A DNA stretch of 64,000 bases from Planktothrix rubescens CCAP 1459/22 (GTDB lineage Bacteria > Cyanobacteriota > Cyanobacteriia > Cyanobacteriales > Microcoleaceae), in the NCBI GenBank assembly GCA_904830895.1, contig LR882958.1, forward strand, positions 682,001 through 746,000. Reading direction: 5' to 3'. The first letter of the stretch is position 1, and each line of letters opens with the position of its first letter. Below, in pieces: positions 25,980 to 34,297 of the stretch. The position numbers and the translations under genes were made by a program. Below the pieces are notes generated by a model. It had not been told where the DNA came from. It did not search any database and saw only the letters and a list, made by a program, of their open reading frames with translations.

Positions 25980-26972
25980 ATGGCTACTGCTCCCTGGACT
26001 CGCCGCCATATTTTATCCCTAGCTGACTTTACGGCGACGGAATATAATAACATTTTACAAACCGCCACTAGCTTTCGAGAAGTCTTAGGACGTCGCACCA
26101 AAAAAGTCCCCGCCCTCCAAGGTCAAGTGGTCGCCAATTTATTTTTTGAGCCCTCAACCCGGACTCGGAATAGCTTTGAACTCGCCGCCAAAAGACTATC
26201 AGCAGATACCTTAAATTTTGCTCCGGGGACTTCCTCCCTGACCAAAGGAGAAACCATTCTCGACACCGCTAAAACCTATTTAGCCATGGGGACGGATATG
26301 ATGGTAATTCGTCATAAACAGGCTGGAGTTCCCTTTGCGATCGCCGCAGAATTAGACCGTTTAAATGCAAAAGTAGCGGTTTTAAATGCGGGCGATGGTC
26401 AACACGAACACCCATCCCAAGCACTATTAGATTTATTCACAATTTGCCGAATTCTTGACCCAGACAACCCTCAAATTGAACAATTAAATGGCAAAAAAAT
26501 AGCCATTGTCGGAGACATTTTACATTCTCGGGTCGCCCGTTCTAATATTTGGAGTTTAACCGCTACCCAAGCGGAATTACACTTAGCCGCTCCCCCGACT
26601 TTACTCCCAGAATTATTTGCTGAATTTGGCAAAAATCGCCCCGGAAAACTATTTTTACATTGGAATTTAGATGAAGCTTTGGAAAATGCCGATTTTGTCA
26701 TGACTTTGCGCTTACAAAAAGAACGGATGACCGCCCATTTATTACCCAGTTTACGCGAATATCATCAATTATTTGGTCTGACCCACGAACGCTTAAAAGC
26801 CTGTAAACCAAATGTGAAAATATTGCATCCTGGGCCAGTAAATCGAGGGGTAGAATTAAGTTCTGAATTAATGGATGATCCCGAATTGAGTTTAATTTCC
26901 CAACAAGTAACCAGTGGAATTGCAGTTAGAATGGCACTATTATATTTAATTGGAGGGGGAAAACCTAATTAA
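25980..26972 (+). CDS. pyrB: aspartate carbamoyltransferase catalytic subunit
   Basis: A 330-residue enzyme of de novo pyrimidine synthesis that transfers carbamoyl from carbamoyl phosphate to aspartate. The phosphate-binding motif [13 protein letters not shown] (55-67), [18 protein letters not shown], the aspartate loop [10 protein letters not shown] and the C-terminal [15 protein letters not shown] are intact. I start at ATG 25980 ([14 protein letters not shown]); a TTG two codons earlier is also in frame. No regulatory chain gene (pyrI) or other pyr gene is adjacent. An inverted-repeat element begins 16 bases after the stop. Confidence 0.96.
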   Translation: MATAPWTRRHILSLADFTATEYNNILQTATSFREVLGRRTKKVPALQGQVVANLFFEPSTRTRNSFELAAKRLSADTLNFAPGTSSLTKGETILDTAKTYLAMGTDMMVIRHKQAGVPFAIAAELDRLNAKVAVLNAGDGQHEHPSQALLDLFTICRILDPDNPQIEQLNGKKIAIVGDILHSRVARSNIWSLTATQAELHLAAPPTLLPELFAEFGKNRPGKLFLHWNLDEALENADFVMTLRLQKERMTAHLLPSLREYHQLFGLTHERLKACKPNVKILHPGPVNRGVELSSELMDDPELSLISQQVTSGIAVRMALLYLIGGGKPN

Positions 26973-26987
26973 TTATTATGGAATTTT

Positions 26988-27159
26988 TATTAAGTACCTA
27001 AACAAAATTAATTACACATCCTTTACCCTGTTCCCTCCCCCCCTAGCCCCCCGTGCACGGGGGGTTTGGGGGGCTACCCCGTGCGGGGTTTGGGGGGCTG
27101 TTCCCTGTTCCCTCCCCCTTCTATCAACTAGGTAATTTATTTTGTGCAACTACTTAATA
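26988..27159. repeat. inverted-repeat element carrying a GTGCAC hairpin
   Basis: A 172-base element. Left end TATTAAGTACCTAAACAAAA and right end (reverse complement) TATTAAGTAGTTGCACAAAA form imperfect terminal inverted repeats of about 28 bases. A GC-rich GTGCAC hairpin and a second, decayed CCCCGTGCGGGG palindrome sit in the middle. A half copy in opposite orientation lies at about 25133-25172, so the pair brackets the GerM and pyrB genes. The right terminal repeat overlaps the stop codon of the pseudouridine synthase gene (27154-27156). Confidence 0.78.
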
Positions 27160-27750
27160 ATTTCCTAATATTTGCCTTAATTGTTTCAATTCAACCTCGG
27201 TTAAATCTCGCCATTCACCGGGTGCGAGTCCTGTTAAACTTAAATGGGCGATCGCAACTCTAACTAACCGTAATGTTGGAAACCCCACCGCCGCCGTCAT
27301 CTTCCTGACTTGACGGTTACGACCTTCAGTTAAGGTTAATTCCAACCAAGCCGTAGGGACGGTTTTCCGAAACCGAATCGGAGGCTCACGAGGAGATAAA
27401 CTGGGTTCAGTAGAAAGTAGTTTAACCTGGGCGGGTTTTGTCCGATAATCTGATAATTGTACCCCCTGAGTTAACTGTTGTAACGCCGTTTCATCTGGTA
27501 TTTTTTCCACCTGTACCCAATAGGTTCGTGGATGGGCGAATTTAGGATCAATTAAGCGATGTTTAACAAAATTATCATTAGTTAAAAGTAACAATCCTTC
27601 ACTATCTCGATCTAACCTTCCCACAGAATAAACTAAAGGAATAGAAATAAAATCCTTCAGGGTTTTACGAATAGCAGTGGTGGGATCATCATCGGTAAAC
27701 TGACTCAAAACATCATAAGGTTTATAAAACAAAATATAGCGATAAGACAT
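27154..27750 (-). CDS. large-subunit rRNA pseudouridine synthase (RluE/RsuA family)
   Basis: A 198-residue RsuA/RluB/E/F-type enzyme without an S4 domain. The catalytic motif GRLDRDSEGLLLLTND contains the nucleophilic Asp (RLDRD), and the other family blocks are MSYRYILFYKPYDVLSQFT at the start, FAHPRTYWVQVE, and LTEGRNRQVRKMTAAVGFPTLRLVRVAI. By size and architecture it is closest to RluE, which isomerises one uridine in 23S rRNA; the exact target here is not proven. The stop codon lies within the terminal repeat of the element at 26988-27159, so insertion may have reset the C terminus. Confidence 0.9.
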   Translation of the reverse strand: MSYRYILFYKPYDVLSQFTDDDPTTAIRKTLKDFISIPLVYSVGRLDRDSEGLLLLTNDNFVKHRLIDPKFAHPRTYWVQVEKIPDETALQQLTQGVQLSDYRTKPAQVKLLSTEPSLSPREPPIRFRKTVPTAWLELTLTEGRNRQVRKMTAAVGFPTLRLVRVAIAHLSLTGLAPGEWRDLTEVELKQLRQILGNY

Positions 27751-27902
27751 ATAAAAATGACAGAATTGTTATTATTATATTGACGAAAACATCAATTTCT
27801 CTTATAATGGGGACAAATTCCCTGAGAGCTTGGGCAGACAAACTGCAAAAAATTGTTAAGCTCGTCGATATCCGGGGAGATCCATAATAGTCAGAACCCC
27901 GG

Positions 27903-27927
27903 CATAACTGCTACCATACCAGTTATG
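27903..27927. promoter_or_regulatory. inverted repeat upstream of recA
   Basis: CATAACTG (27903-27910) and CAGTTATG (27920-27927) form a perfect 8-base inverted repeat 60 bases before the recA start codon. It may be an operator or an RNA hairpin in the leader. It does not match the cyanobacterial LexA box AGTAC-N4-GTACT as I know it. Function is inference. Confidence 0.45.
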
Positions 27928-27987
27928 CACACTAGCGGCTAGTATGGCTAGGATGTCAAAATTAACCGTTACTTAAAATTACAGCGA

Positions 27988-29076
27988 ATGGCTAAAGATA
28001 CTAAAGATAATTCTAGTTCTGAAAAGAAAAAAGCTCTAACCCTTGTTTTAAACCAAATTGAGAAAAGCTTTGGCAAAGGGGCCATTGTTCGGTTAGGGGA
28101 TTCCACCCGCATGAAAGTGGAAACCATTCCCAGTGGTGCATTAACCCTAGACCTAGCCTTGGGGGGCGGTTTACCCAAGGGACGGGTAATTGAAATCTAT
28201 GGGCCAGAAAGTTCGGGTAAAACCACCTTAGCCCTCCACGCGATCGCCGAAGTCCAAAAAGCCGGAGGAGTAGCCGCCTTTGTCGATGCCGAACACGCCC
28301 TAGATCCCAGCTATGCGGCCGTCCTAGGGGTGGATACGGAAAATTTACTGGTTTCTCAACCGGACACCGGAGAAATGGGCTTAGAGGTGGTGGATCAGTT
28401 AGTGCGGTCTGTGGCCGTTGATATTATTGTGATTGACTCTGTGGCTGCCCTAGTTCCCCGGGCTGAAATTGAGGGGGACATGGGGGACTCCCACATGGGT
28501 TTACAAGCTCGGTTAATGAGTCAGGCGTTACGCAAAATTACGGGAAATATTGGTAAGTCGAATTGTACTGTTATTTTCCTCAACCAATTACGTCAAAAAA
28601 TTGGTGTTGTCTATGGAAACCCAGAAACCACAACCGGAGGTAATGCCTTAAAATTCTATGCCTCTGTACGTTTAGATATTCGTCGAATTCAAACCTTAAA
28701 ACGGGGAACGGATGAATACGGAATTAGGGCTAAAGTTAAGGTAGCTAAAAATAAAATTGCCCCTCCTTTCCGTATTGCAGAATTTGATATTATTTTTGGA
28801 AAAGGCATTTCTACTTTAGGCTGTTTAATTGATTTAGCCGAAGAAACCGGGGTATTAAAACGCAAAGGAGCTTGGTATAGTTACAACGGCGATAATATTG
28901 GTCAGGGACGGGATAAAACCCTCATCTATTTAGAAGAAAATGCCACCTTAGCCAAAGAAATTGAACAAAAAGTTAGAGGAGCTTTAGATAGTGGGGCTGT
29001 GGTTTCAGCTAATTCTGTCATCCAGGTAGATAGCCATGATGATGAGGATATTGATGCCAGTTCAGAAGAAGAATAA
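27988..29076 (+). CDS. recA: recombinase A
   Basis: A 362-residue RecA that forms filaments on single-stranded DNA, catalyses strand exchange and promotes LexA cleavage. Walker A is GPESSGKTT (72-80). Also present are the Walker B-type strand [20 protein letters not shown], the L1/L2 loops ([14 protein letters not shown] and [12 protein letters not shown]...[21 protein letters not shown]) and a very acidic C-terminal tail ([15 protein letters not shown]) that usually dampens activity. Length is normal. There is no clear Shine-Dalgarno sequence before ATG 27988, as is common in cyanobacteria. It is convergent with rnc. Confidence 0.98.
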   Translation: MAKDTKDNSSSEKKKALTLVLNQIEKSFGKGAIVRLGDSTRMKVETIPSGALTLDLALGGGLPKGRVIEIYGPESSGKTTLALHAIAEVQKAGGVAAFVDAEHALDPSYAAVLGVDTENLLVSQPDTGEMGLEVVDQLVRSVAVDIIVIDSVAALVPRAEIEGDMGDSHMGLQARLMSQALRKITGNIGKSNCTVIFLNQLRQKIGVVYGNPETTTGGNALKFYASVRLDIRRIQTLKRGTDEYGIRAKVKVAKNKIAPPFRIAEFDIIFGKGISTLGCLIDLAEETGVLKRKGAWYSYNGDNIGQGRDKTLIYLEENATLAKEIEQKVRGALDSGAVVSANSVIQVDSHDDEDIDASSEEE

Positions 29077-29081
29077 AGTTA

Positions 29082-29143
29082 TGTAGTAAGCCCTTTAGGG
29101 CTAAGAGTCCTTCAGGGCCCAGAGTCCTAAAGGACTCACTACA
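29082..29143. terminator. nested palindromes between recA and rnc
   Basis: TGTAGT (29082-29087) and ACTACA (29138-29143) bound two inner palindromes, AGCCCTTTAGGGCT and GAGTCCTAAAGGACTC. No long T tract follows on either strand, so it could be a bidirectional processing or termination structure, or another small dispersed repeat. It overlaps the last codons of rnc. Confidence 0.55.
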
Positions 29144-29837
29144 ATAGACCCAATTTTTGCAGCGCCACTTCGGCGGCTTTTTTTTCCCCATCCTGTTTTC
29201 GCTTCCCTTTTCCATAGCCATATACCTTATCCCTAACCCGAACTTCAATACAAAATTCCTTAGCATGATCTGGCCCAGATTCTCCGATCACATAATATTT
29301 CGGGTTTTCACCAGATTTTTCTAACGCCCATTGTTGAAAGCGGTTTTTACAATCAATCAAAGTTTGAGGGGTGGTTTCCGACTGGGGAAATACCATTTCA
29401 TTCGCAACAGCAGAAAATAACGGATGTATGAACTCTCGCACAGCGTCAATATTGGTATCTAAATAATAGGCCCCAATATAGGCTTCAAAGGCATCACTAA
29501 GTAAGGAAGGGTTGGTGCGTCCACCGTCTCGAATTGCCCCTTTTCCTAACCGTAATAACTCCCCTAAATTAAATTGTACTGCAAATTTAGCTAGTTGTTT
29601 TTCATCAACCAACACAGACCGTAAACGGGTCATATTTGCCTCACTCATTTTAGTCATATCTTCGGGATAGCGCTTTTTAAATAGCAATTCTCCCACTAAA
29701 AATCCTAGGACGGCATCCCCTAAAAATTCTAATCTTTCATTGTCTTCTCCAGCGTTAGGATGTTCATTCAAATAGGAGCGATGGGTTAATGCTTGTAATC
29801 GCAATTGTTCGTTTTTGATCTCTGGTAATTTGGTCAT
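29139..29837 (-). CDS. rnc: ribonuclease III
   Basis: A 232-residue double-stranded-RNA endonuclease for rRNA processing. The RNase III signature NERLEFLGDAVLGFLVGELL is complete, including the Glu and Asp metal ligands; a second metal site occurs at LLSDAFEAYIGAYYLD. A C-terminal double-stranded-RNA-binding domain (DCKNRFQQWALEKSG, KEFCIEVRVRDKVYGYGKGK, KKAAEVALQKLGLL) ends the protein. Full-length and canonical. Cyanobacteria also carry mini-RNase III, which lacks the binding domain; this is the long form. Confidence 0.96.
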   Translation of the reverse strand: MTKLPEIKNEQLRLQALTHRSYLNEHPNAGEDNERLEFLGDAVLGFLVGELLFKKRYPEDMTKMSEANMTRLRSVLVDEKQLAKFAVQFNLGELLRLGKGAIRDGGRTNPSLLSDAFEAYIGAYYLDTNIDAVREFIHPLFSAVANEMVFPQSETTPQTLIDCKNRFQQWALEKSGENPKYYVIGESGPDHAKEFCIEVRVRDKVYGYGKGKRKQDGEKKAAEVALQKLGLL

Positions 29838-29984
29838 AAGCTGTTAAGTATCTAAATTAGTTATTGTTAAATCGTAAAGCCTGTATATTGCAAACTTATC
29901 TTGCTACAGCATACGGTTTAAATGCTTAACAGCTTAATCATATCCTATTCAGGCGATCGCAATTTTTCTCAACTTAGACTAAAA

Positions 29985-30497
29985 TCAATTCTCCGTGTAA
30001 GGAATCATAGCAGGAGAATCTAGTTTTTCTGGAGTTGCCTGATTGAGCTTAAAGGATGGGATTAATGAATCAATTTCATCAATATGATAAGCATAATCAA
30101 CAGCATTTTTTAGTTCTTCAGCAACATTATTCATCCAAATTAATATTACTAATACTTTTGAGTCTTTTAACTTTTGAACTAAGGGTAAAAAACCTCCATC
30201 TCCTGTTGTTAAAACTACAGTTTTAATGCTTTTGCTTTGATCTGATAAAATATGCTTATTACAGTCTTCAATAATACGGTGATCAGCCGCATTGTTTCCT
30301 GGCAAAACATTAATCATGTCAATTTTTATGTCAGTGAGAGTTTGTTCAAATGACTTTTTTTCTTGTTTCCAATAAGCGTAAGCATTGCTAATCAATAAAT
30401 CGCTTGTTTGAATTAACCCTTGATAGAAGTGTTTAATTTTGCTAGAAGAAGTTTTACCGTTTTGAACATCCCAATAAACTGCTGTAGGAGTTTTCAT
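29985..30497 (-). CDS. NYN-domain (LabA/DUF88-like) putative RNase
   Basis: A 170-residue protein with the NYN/PIN-like nuclease fold. The acidic residues expected at the active site appear as AVYWDVQNG (first Asp near residue 9), NNAADHRIIEDC and VVLTTGDGGFLPLVQKLKD. LabA of Synechococcus, which influences circadian output, belongs to this broad family, as do many uncharacterised RNases; this one cannot be equated with LabA. It is a single gene on the minus strand with its promoter in the large gap to the right. Confidence 0.85.
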   Translation of the reverse strand: MKTPTAVYWDVQNGKTSSSKIKHFYQGLIQTSDLLISNAYAYWKQEKKSFEQTLTDIKIDMINVLPGNNAADHRIIEDCNKHILSDQSKSIKTVVLTTGDGGFLPLVQKLKDSKVLVILIWMNNVAEELKNAVDYAYHIDEIDSLIPSFKLNQATPEKLDSPAMIPYTEN

Positions 30498-30694
30498 GAT
30501 TGATTTCTAGTGTTATTGTTAATTAAACACCTAGCATTAATCAAGTTTTGAATTCTAACCTTTTAGACCCCTTCGCCTGAATTAAGACCTATTCGCCATT
30601 TCCGAGTCCAAAACAGAACTCCAAAACTAGCACTTTCAGTGCAACGTCTAAAGGATTGAATTAAAACCCGTAGTTTTGATTGTGTTTGGCTAAA

Positions 30695-30845
30695 GTCTCA
30701 GGTATCGGAATCAGGAATATAGCTAGAGGCAACAGACAGAGGACAAAGGACAGGAGTAAAACAATTAATAATTAAGGATCACAACCATCATTAATGTCCT
30801 AACTGCATTGCCAACTGCTGTATTCTTGATTCCGATAGATGAGAC
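30695..30845. repeat. MITE-like element with 29-base terminal inverted repeats
   Basis: The left end GTCTCAGGTATCGGAATCAG (on to 30723) and the right end, read as its complement, GTCTCATCTATCGGAATCAA (from 30845 back to 30817), match at 25 of 29 positions. The 151-base element has no coding capacity. The inner segment ATGTCCTAACTGCATTGCC resembles a stretch at about 5718, suggesting decayed relatives in the same genome. Confidence 0.82.
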
Positions 30846-31063
30846 AGAAGTCAATTTTCCACTCAAACCTATTACTAGGTGATTCCATTATAATCAAGCC
30901 CTCCAAAAATGTCAAGTATTTTTTTTGCTATTTAGGTTAGGGCTGATAATTTCAAACTCCAACATGAGGATAACACACTCGGCTGGAGTCTAAAAACCTG
31001 CTATAAGAGTTTAACTTGCATAATACCCTCGCCAAAAAGTTCAACTATACCCCCCTTAATATC

Positions 31064-31092
31064 TTCCTTAGTGTCTTCGTGTCTTTGTGGTT
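31064..31092 (+). repeat. 3'-flank type repeat, isolated copy
   Basis: TTCCTTAGTGTCTTCGTGTC followed by TTTGTGGTT, the same repeat as at 14178, 41737 and 47530. Unlike those it does not directly follow a gene in this orientation. Confidence 0.7.
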
Positions 31093-31248
31093 ATTTCCAC
31101 AAAAAAATGACGAAAGAGGTATTGCTTACAAAAATAGGGTTGATCCCAGGAAAAACCCCACTTTGTAAGATCGAGTGCCAACAAAAACAGTTTTTTGTTA
31201 AAAAACCCAGATTTTATTACAGTTTACTAAAAACACCCTTCCCTGAGA

Positions 31249-31506
31249 TTAGGGATTTTCGTCAGTATTGTTTTCATTTTCTTTATCTTTCTTATGGCTA
31301 TTCTTGCCACCTTTGCGTCCAATGGCTGCCATGTGTTCGCGATTTTGGCTGACCGCCTTACCGCCTTTGCGTCCAGCTTCTCGGGCTTCTTCGGAAGTAA
31401 ATTCATGAGCGCGTCCCGACTCATGGGCTGCTTTACCTCCTTTGCTCGCAATTTCCCGTTGCTTTTCTTGATCCATTGAAGCAAATCCACGTTTTTCCGT
31501 AGCCAT
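31249..31506 (-). CDS. KGG-repeat stress-induced protein
   Basis: An 85-residue protein started at ATG 31506 (MATEKRGFASMDQEKQ), with AAGGAG 6-7 bases upstream. It has repeated Lys-Gly-Gly motifs: ASKGGKAAHESGRAHEFTSE, AGRKGGKAVSQN and IGRKGGKNSHKK. The family includes fungal Con-10 and bacterial YciG-like stress proteins, small hydrophilic proteins induced by dehydration or stationary phase. The C terminus is polar and disordered. The biochemical function is unknown. Confidence 0.88.
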   Translation of the reverse strand: MATEKRGFASMDQEKQREIASKGGKAAHESGRAHEFTSEEAREAGRKGGKAVSQNREHMAAIGRKGGKNSHKKDKENENNTDENP

Positions 31507-31724
31507 GATTTTCTCCTTATTTTTTATTGATTGGCTAAACACTACTGTATCTGTGTGATTAGGATTAACCTTCTACCAGAAGATAGACTTAACCTTTTTC
31601 ACCAATAAACCGAAACCATAATATTAATAGTAGCATTTCTAATCTAACTCATGGGGAAATGTTCTATTTATTTAATCAATATCTGCTCCAGACCCAGACC
31701 CAGACCCCAAAATCATGCCTCTAC

Positions 31725-32114
31725 TTAATAAACAATGGTATAAAATAAATCTTTCATTTTTTCCTTTCCCACCTGAGCAAATAATTCATCGAGAGAACTG
31801 GCATCCGCAATTAAATGACCTTTTTCTAAAGCCACCCATCTGCCTCGATAATGTTCACGATGCCGAATTACCCAATTGAGATTTAAAGGAGTATCAGGCT
31901 TGCGAGATAGTTGATAAAAAGGCACATCGGGGGAGGATAAAATTCGAGCATAGCGTTGAATCTTATCATGATTCGGATAATCTTGACTGGCTTGATTAGA
32001 AAGGGTTTTAGCTTGATGAAAATTCCCTTGACATAACGCCAAATCAATCGCTTGAATTAATTCTTCTGGGGTATCAGCATTCATGGGGATTAAAAACGAA
32101 TAAACTTCAGCCAT
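31725..32114 (-). CDS. small hypothetical protein
   Basis: A 129-residue protein. The first half (PEELIQAIDLALCQGNFHQAKTLSNQASQDYP) looks like a single helical hairpin repeat similar to TPR. The second half contains RGRWVALEKGHLIADASSLDELFAQV, a short motif found at the C terminus of several small cyanobacterial proteins (DUF5678-like by resemblance). A second Met at residue 11 is an alternative start. Upstream of it on the same strand is trmD, with a 95-base gap. Function unknown. Confidence 0.65.
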   Translation of the reverse strand: MAEVYSFLIPMNADTPEELIQAIDLALCQGNFHQAKTLSNQASQDYPNHDKIQRYARILSSPDVPFYQLSRKPDTPLNLNWVIRHREHYRGRWVALEKGHLIADASSLDELFAQVGKEKMKDLFYTIVY

Positions 32115-32209
32115 TAACGATTAGTGATCAGAGACTCGAATCAAAACTAAACGTTGACTGCTTCAGTTTAATGGGATAGAAAGGCAAACCAAGGCAAAAT
32201 AAGAGCGGA

Positions 32210-32914
32210 TTAAACCCGTTCGTCCGGGTGTTCGCGTATCCAATCTTGCCACAAATCCGGGCGGCGTTCACGGGTACGTTGAAGTTGTTGTTGCTTTCGC
32301 CACTGCTCAATTTTGCCATGATGCCCTGACAATAAAACATCAGGAACGGGTATTCCTCTAAACACCGCCGGACGAGTATAGTGAGGATAATCTAGTAATC
32401 CCTGTTCAAAACTTTCAGCTTTGAGAGATTCCTCCTTTCCCACCGTTCCAGGTAATAATCGCACAACTCCATTTAAGAGTGCCATGGCTGGAATTTCTCC
32501 CCCGGTGAGAACAAAATCCCCCAAAGAAACTTCCCGGGTTACTAAGGAGATAATTCGTTCATCAATGCCTTCATAATGTCCACAAATTAAGACAATCTGA
32601 TCACAGTTTAACGCTAAATCTCGGAATAGCTCTTGGTGCATTTGTTCCCCTTGGGGAGTCAAAAAAATCACTTCTCGACGGGGTAATATAGGTAAGGACT
32701 CAACCGCCAAGTAAATCGGTTCTGGTTTCAAAACCATCCCCACACCGCCCCCAAAGGGTTCATCATCGACTCGGTGATGTTTGTCCTGGGTGAAGTCCCG
32801 GGGATTCACTAAATGGACATGAGCAATTTCTTTCCCCAGGGCTTTACCCAGAAGACCTGAGCTAAGGGGAGAAGCAAAAAAATCAGGAAATAAAGTAATA
32901 ATGTCAAAACGCAC
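32210..32914 (-). CDS. trmD: tRNA (guanine37-N1)-methyltransferase
   Basis: A 234-residue SPOUT-class methyltransferase that modifies G37 next to the anticodon and so prevents frameshifting. The N terminus MRFDIITLFPDFF, the knot segments VDDEPFGGGVGMVLKPEP, LICGHYEGIDERI and EVSLGDFVLTGGEIPAMAL, and the catalytic-helix Asp in GIPVPDVLLSGHHGKIEQWR are all present. Normal length. The other genes of the usual trmD neighbourhood (rpsP, rimM, rplS) are not here, as is common in cyanobacteria. Confidence 0.96.
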   Translation of the reverse strand: MRFDIITLFPDFFASPLSSGLLGKALGKEIAHVHLVNPRDFTQDKHHRVDDEPFGGGVGMVLKPEPIYLAVESLPILPRREVIFLTPQGEQMHQELFRDLALNCDQIVLICGHYEGIDERIISLVTREVSLGDFVLTGGEIPAMALLNGVVRLLPGTVGKEESLKAESFEQGLLDYPHYTRPAVFRGIPVPDVLLSGHHGKIEQWRKQQQLQRTRERRPDLWQDWIREHPDERV

Positions 32915-33060
32915 AGTATTATTAATTGATCAATTAGGCTTAAAATTTTTTTAAGCTCAAACTTGTAACAAACATTTAATGGTATATGATAATCCATAAA
33001 CTAAAATATTTGTTAATTCGTATCAAAATATACTAAAATGGATCAGCTTTTTTGAATCTG

Positions 33061-33160
33061 GCTTTGCTACCAGAACTGGGTTCGGTGCGAATTTCACCCG
33101 TGAAACAATTAGGAGTCCAAGGACGGCTAACCTAATCACTCCCGTGGCTGAACCCAGTAT
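33061..33160 (+). promoter_or_regulatory. structured 5' leader of cphB (candidate cis-RNA)
   Basis: Between a TATACT -10-like box (33029-33034) and the cphB start lies a compact, highly pairable segment. ACTGGGTTC (33075-33083) pairs perfectly with GAACCCAGT (33150-33158), closing a domain. Inside it, GGTG pairs with CACC (33084-33098) and ATTAGG (33108-33113) with CCTAAT (33131-33136). Mutually exclusive alternatives exist: TTTCAC with GTGAAA, and GGAGT with ACTCC. The 3' arm ends 12 bases before GAGGAG, the probable ribosome binding site. I cannot assign it to a known riboswitch class. Confidence 0.5.
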
Positions 33161-33183
33161 AGATTGATTCGAGGAGACACACT

Positions 33184-34038
33184 ATGCAGCAGTTGACATC
33201 TCAAGCCCTTGAACAAATGATTCCCCAACAAACCAAAACCTCTATCATGATTATTGGTGGAGCCGAAGACAAAGTTCATGGACGTGAGATTCTGCAAACC
33301 TTTGTTCACCGGGCTGGTGCTTCCAACGCCCACCTTGCCATCATTCCCTCTGCCTCCCGCGAACCAGTGGTTCAGGGAGAGAGATATAAAAAAATCTTTG
33401 AGGAAATGGGGGCCACATCCATTGAAGTCTTTGATATTCGGGAACGCCATCATTGTGAAGATCCCAAGTGGCACGCCTTCTTAGAAACCTGTACCGGGGT
33501 ATTTATGACGGGGGGGGATCAATTGCGGCTTTATAGCTTATTGGCCGATACCCTGCTGATGGAAAAAATTAGAACCGGAGCCAGACAAGGGCGCATGGCC
33601 TTGGCTGGAACCAGTGCTGGAGCCGCTGTAATGGGCCACCAAATGATTGCCGGAGGCGGAAGTGGGGAATCTCCCAATCGCTCCCTGGTAGATATGGCAA
33701 CGGGCTTAGATATTGTGCCAGAATTAGTTGTAGATCAACACTTCCATAACCGGAATCGCATGGCACGGTTAGTGAGTGCTGTCGCAGCCCACCCCGACAA
33801 AATTGGCATTGGCATTGATGAGGATACCTGTGCCCTATTTGAAGCCCAAGGTTTACTGCGGGTCGTAGGAAAGGGATGTGTAACCATTGTGGATACCCAC
33901 GAAATGTCCTATACCAATTTAGTGAATGCTGGAGCCACCGATCCCCTAAGTGTATTCAATTTGCGGGTACATATTCTATCCTATGGTGATCAGTATAACT
34001 TTCACTCCCGTCGTCCAAGTTCTGCTCCCAGTGTGTAA
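33184..34038 (+). CDS. cphB: cyanophycinase
   Basis: A 284-residue serine exopeptidase (S51 family) that hydrolyses cyanophycin to beta-Asp-Arg dipeptides in the cytoplasm. Visible are IMIIGGAEDKVHGREILQTF at the start, TGVFMTGGDQLRLYS, the nucleophile elbow LAGTSAGAAVM with Ser at about 144, VVDQHFHNRNRMARL with the catalytic-site His/Gln, and GIGIDEDTCALFE. The start ATG has GAGGAG at a good distance. It is followed 259 bases later by cphA on the same strand, the standard cyanophycin locus order. Confidence 0.96.
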   Translation: MQQLTSQALEQMIPQQTKTSIMIIGGAEDKVHGREILQTFVHRAGASNAHLAIIPSASREPVVQGERYKKIFEEMGATSIEVFDIRERHHCEDPKWHAFLETCTGVFMTGGDQLRLYSLLADTLLMEKIRTGARQGRMALAGTSAGAAVMGHQMIAGGGSGESPNRSLVDMATGLDIVPELVVDQHFHNRNRMARLVSAVAAHPDKIGIGIDEDTCALFEAQGLLRVVGKGCVTIVDTHEMSYTNLVNAGATDPLSVFNLRVHILSYGDQYNFHSRRPSSAPSV

Positions 34039-34075
34039 ATTGACATACATGATCGGTGAACTTGGCCAAATTCAA

Positions 34076-34107
34076 GGTTTTCCCCTCTAATTTGAAGATG
34101 GGAAACC
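34076..34107 (+). other. hairpin in the cphB-cphA spacer
   Basis: GGTTTTCCC (34076-34084) and GGGAAACC (34100-34107) can pair with one bulge. An alternative pairing joins CCCCTCTAAT with ATTAGGGG a little downstream. No T tract follows, so it is more likely an mRNA processing or attenuation structure than a simple terminator. Confidence 0.4.
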
Positions 34108-34297
34108 CTGATTAGGGGTGATTGGGAATCGGCAAGTCTCGAAAAGAAAATCGGAAATCCCCAACTGCTCTGATCTAGCAAAGTTCAATAGTTCTGAAAA
34201 ACTGTTCACTGCAAACAGTTTACAAGTCACCTTAGCTAGAAATTTAATAAAGCGGACTATCATCCCGGCCCATTCGGAGCATTATACTCACACCAAT

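Larger units (their letters stand above)
30498..31248. other. long intergenic region with repeats
   Basis: About 750 bases without a supportable protein gene. It contains the inverted-repeat element at 30695-30845 and a copy of the TTCGTGTCTTTGTGGTT repeat at 31064-31092. An open frame of 93 codons at 31071-31352 on the plus strand begins inside that repeat and overlaps the KGG gene, so I do not call it. Confidence 0.6.

Noticed and set aside
31071-31352. A 93-codon plus-strand gene before the KGG gene
   Set aside because: It begins inside a dispersed repeat and runs antisense into the KGG coding sequence.
32980-33060. A complete sigma-70 promoter for cphB
   Set aside because: TATACT is a good -10 but TTGTTA lies only 13 bases upstream, so the -35 assignment is not supportable.
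33061-33160. Cobalamin riboswitch in the cphB leader
   Set aside because: GGTGCGAATTTCACC resembles the GGTGCGAATCC segment of cobalamin switches, but the conserved GCCACTG and the rest of the core are missing.
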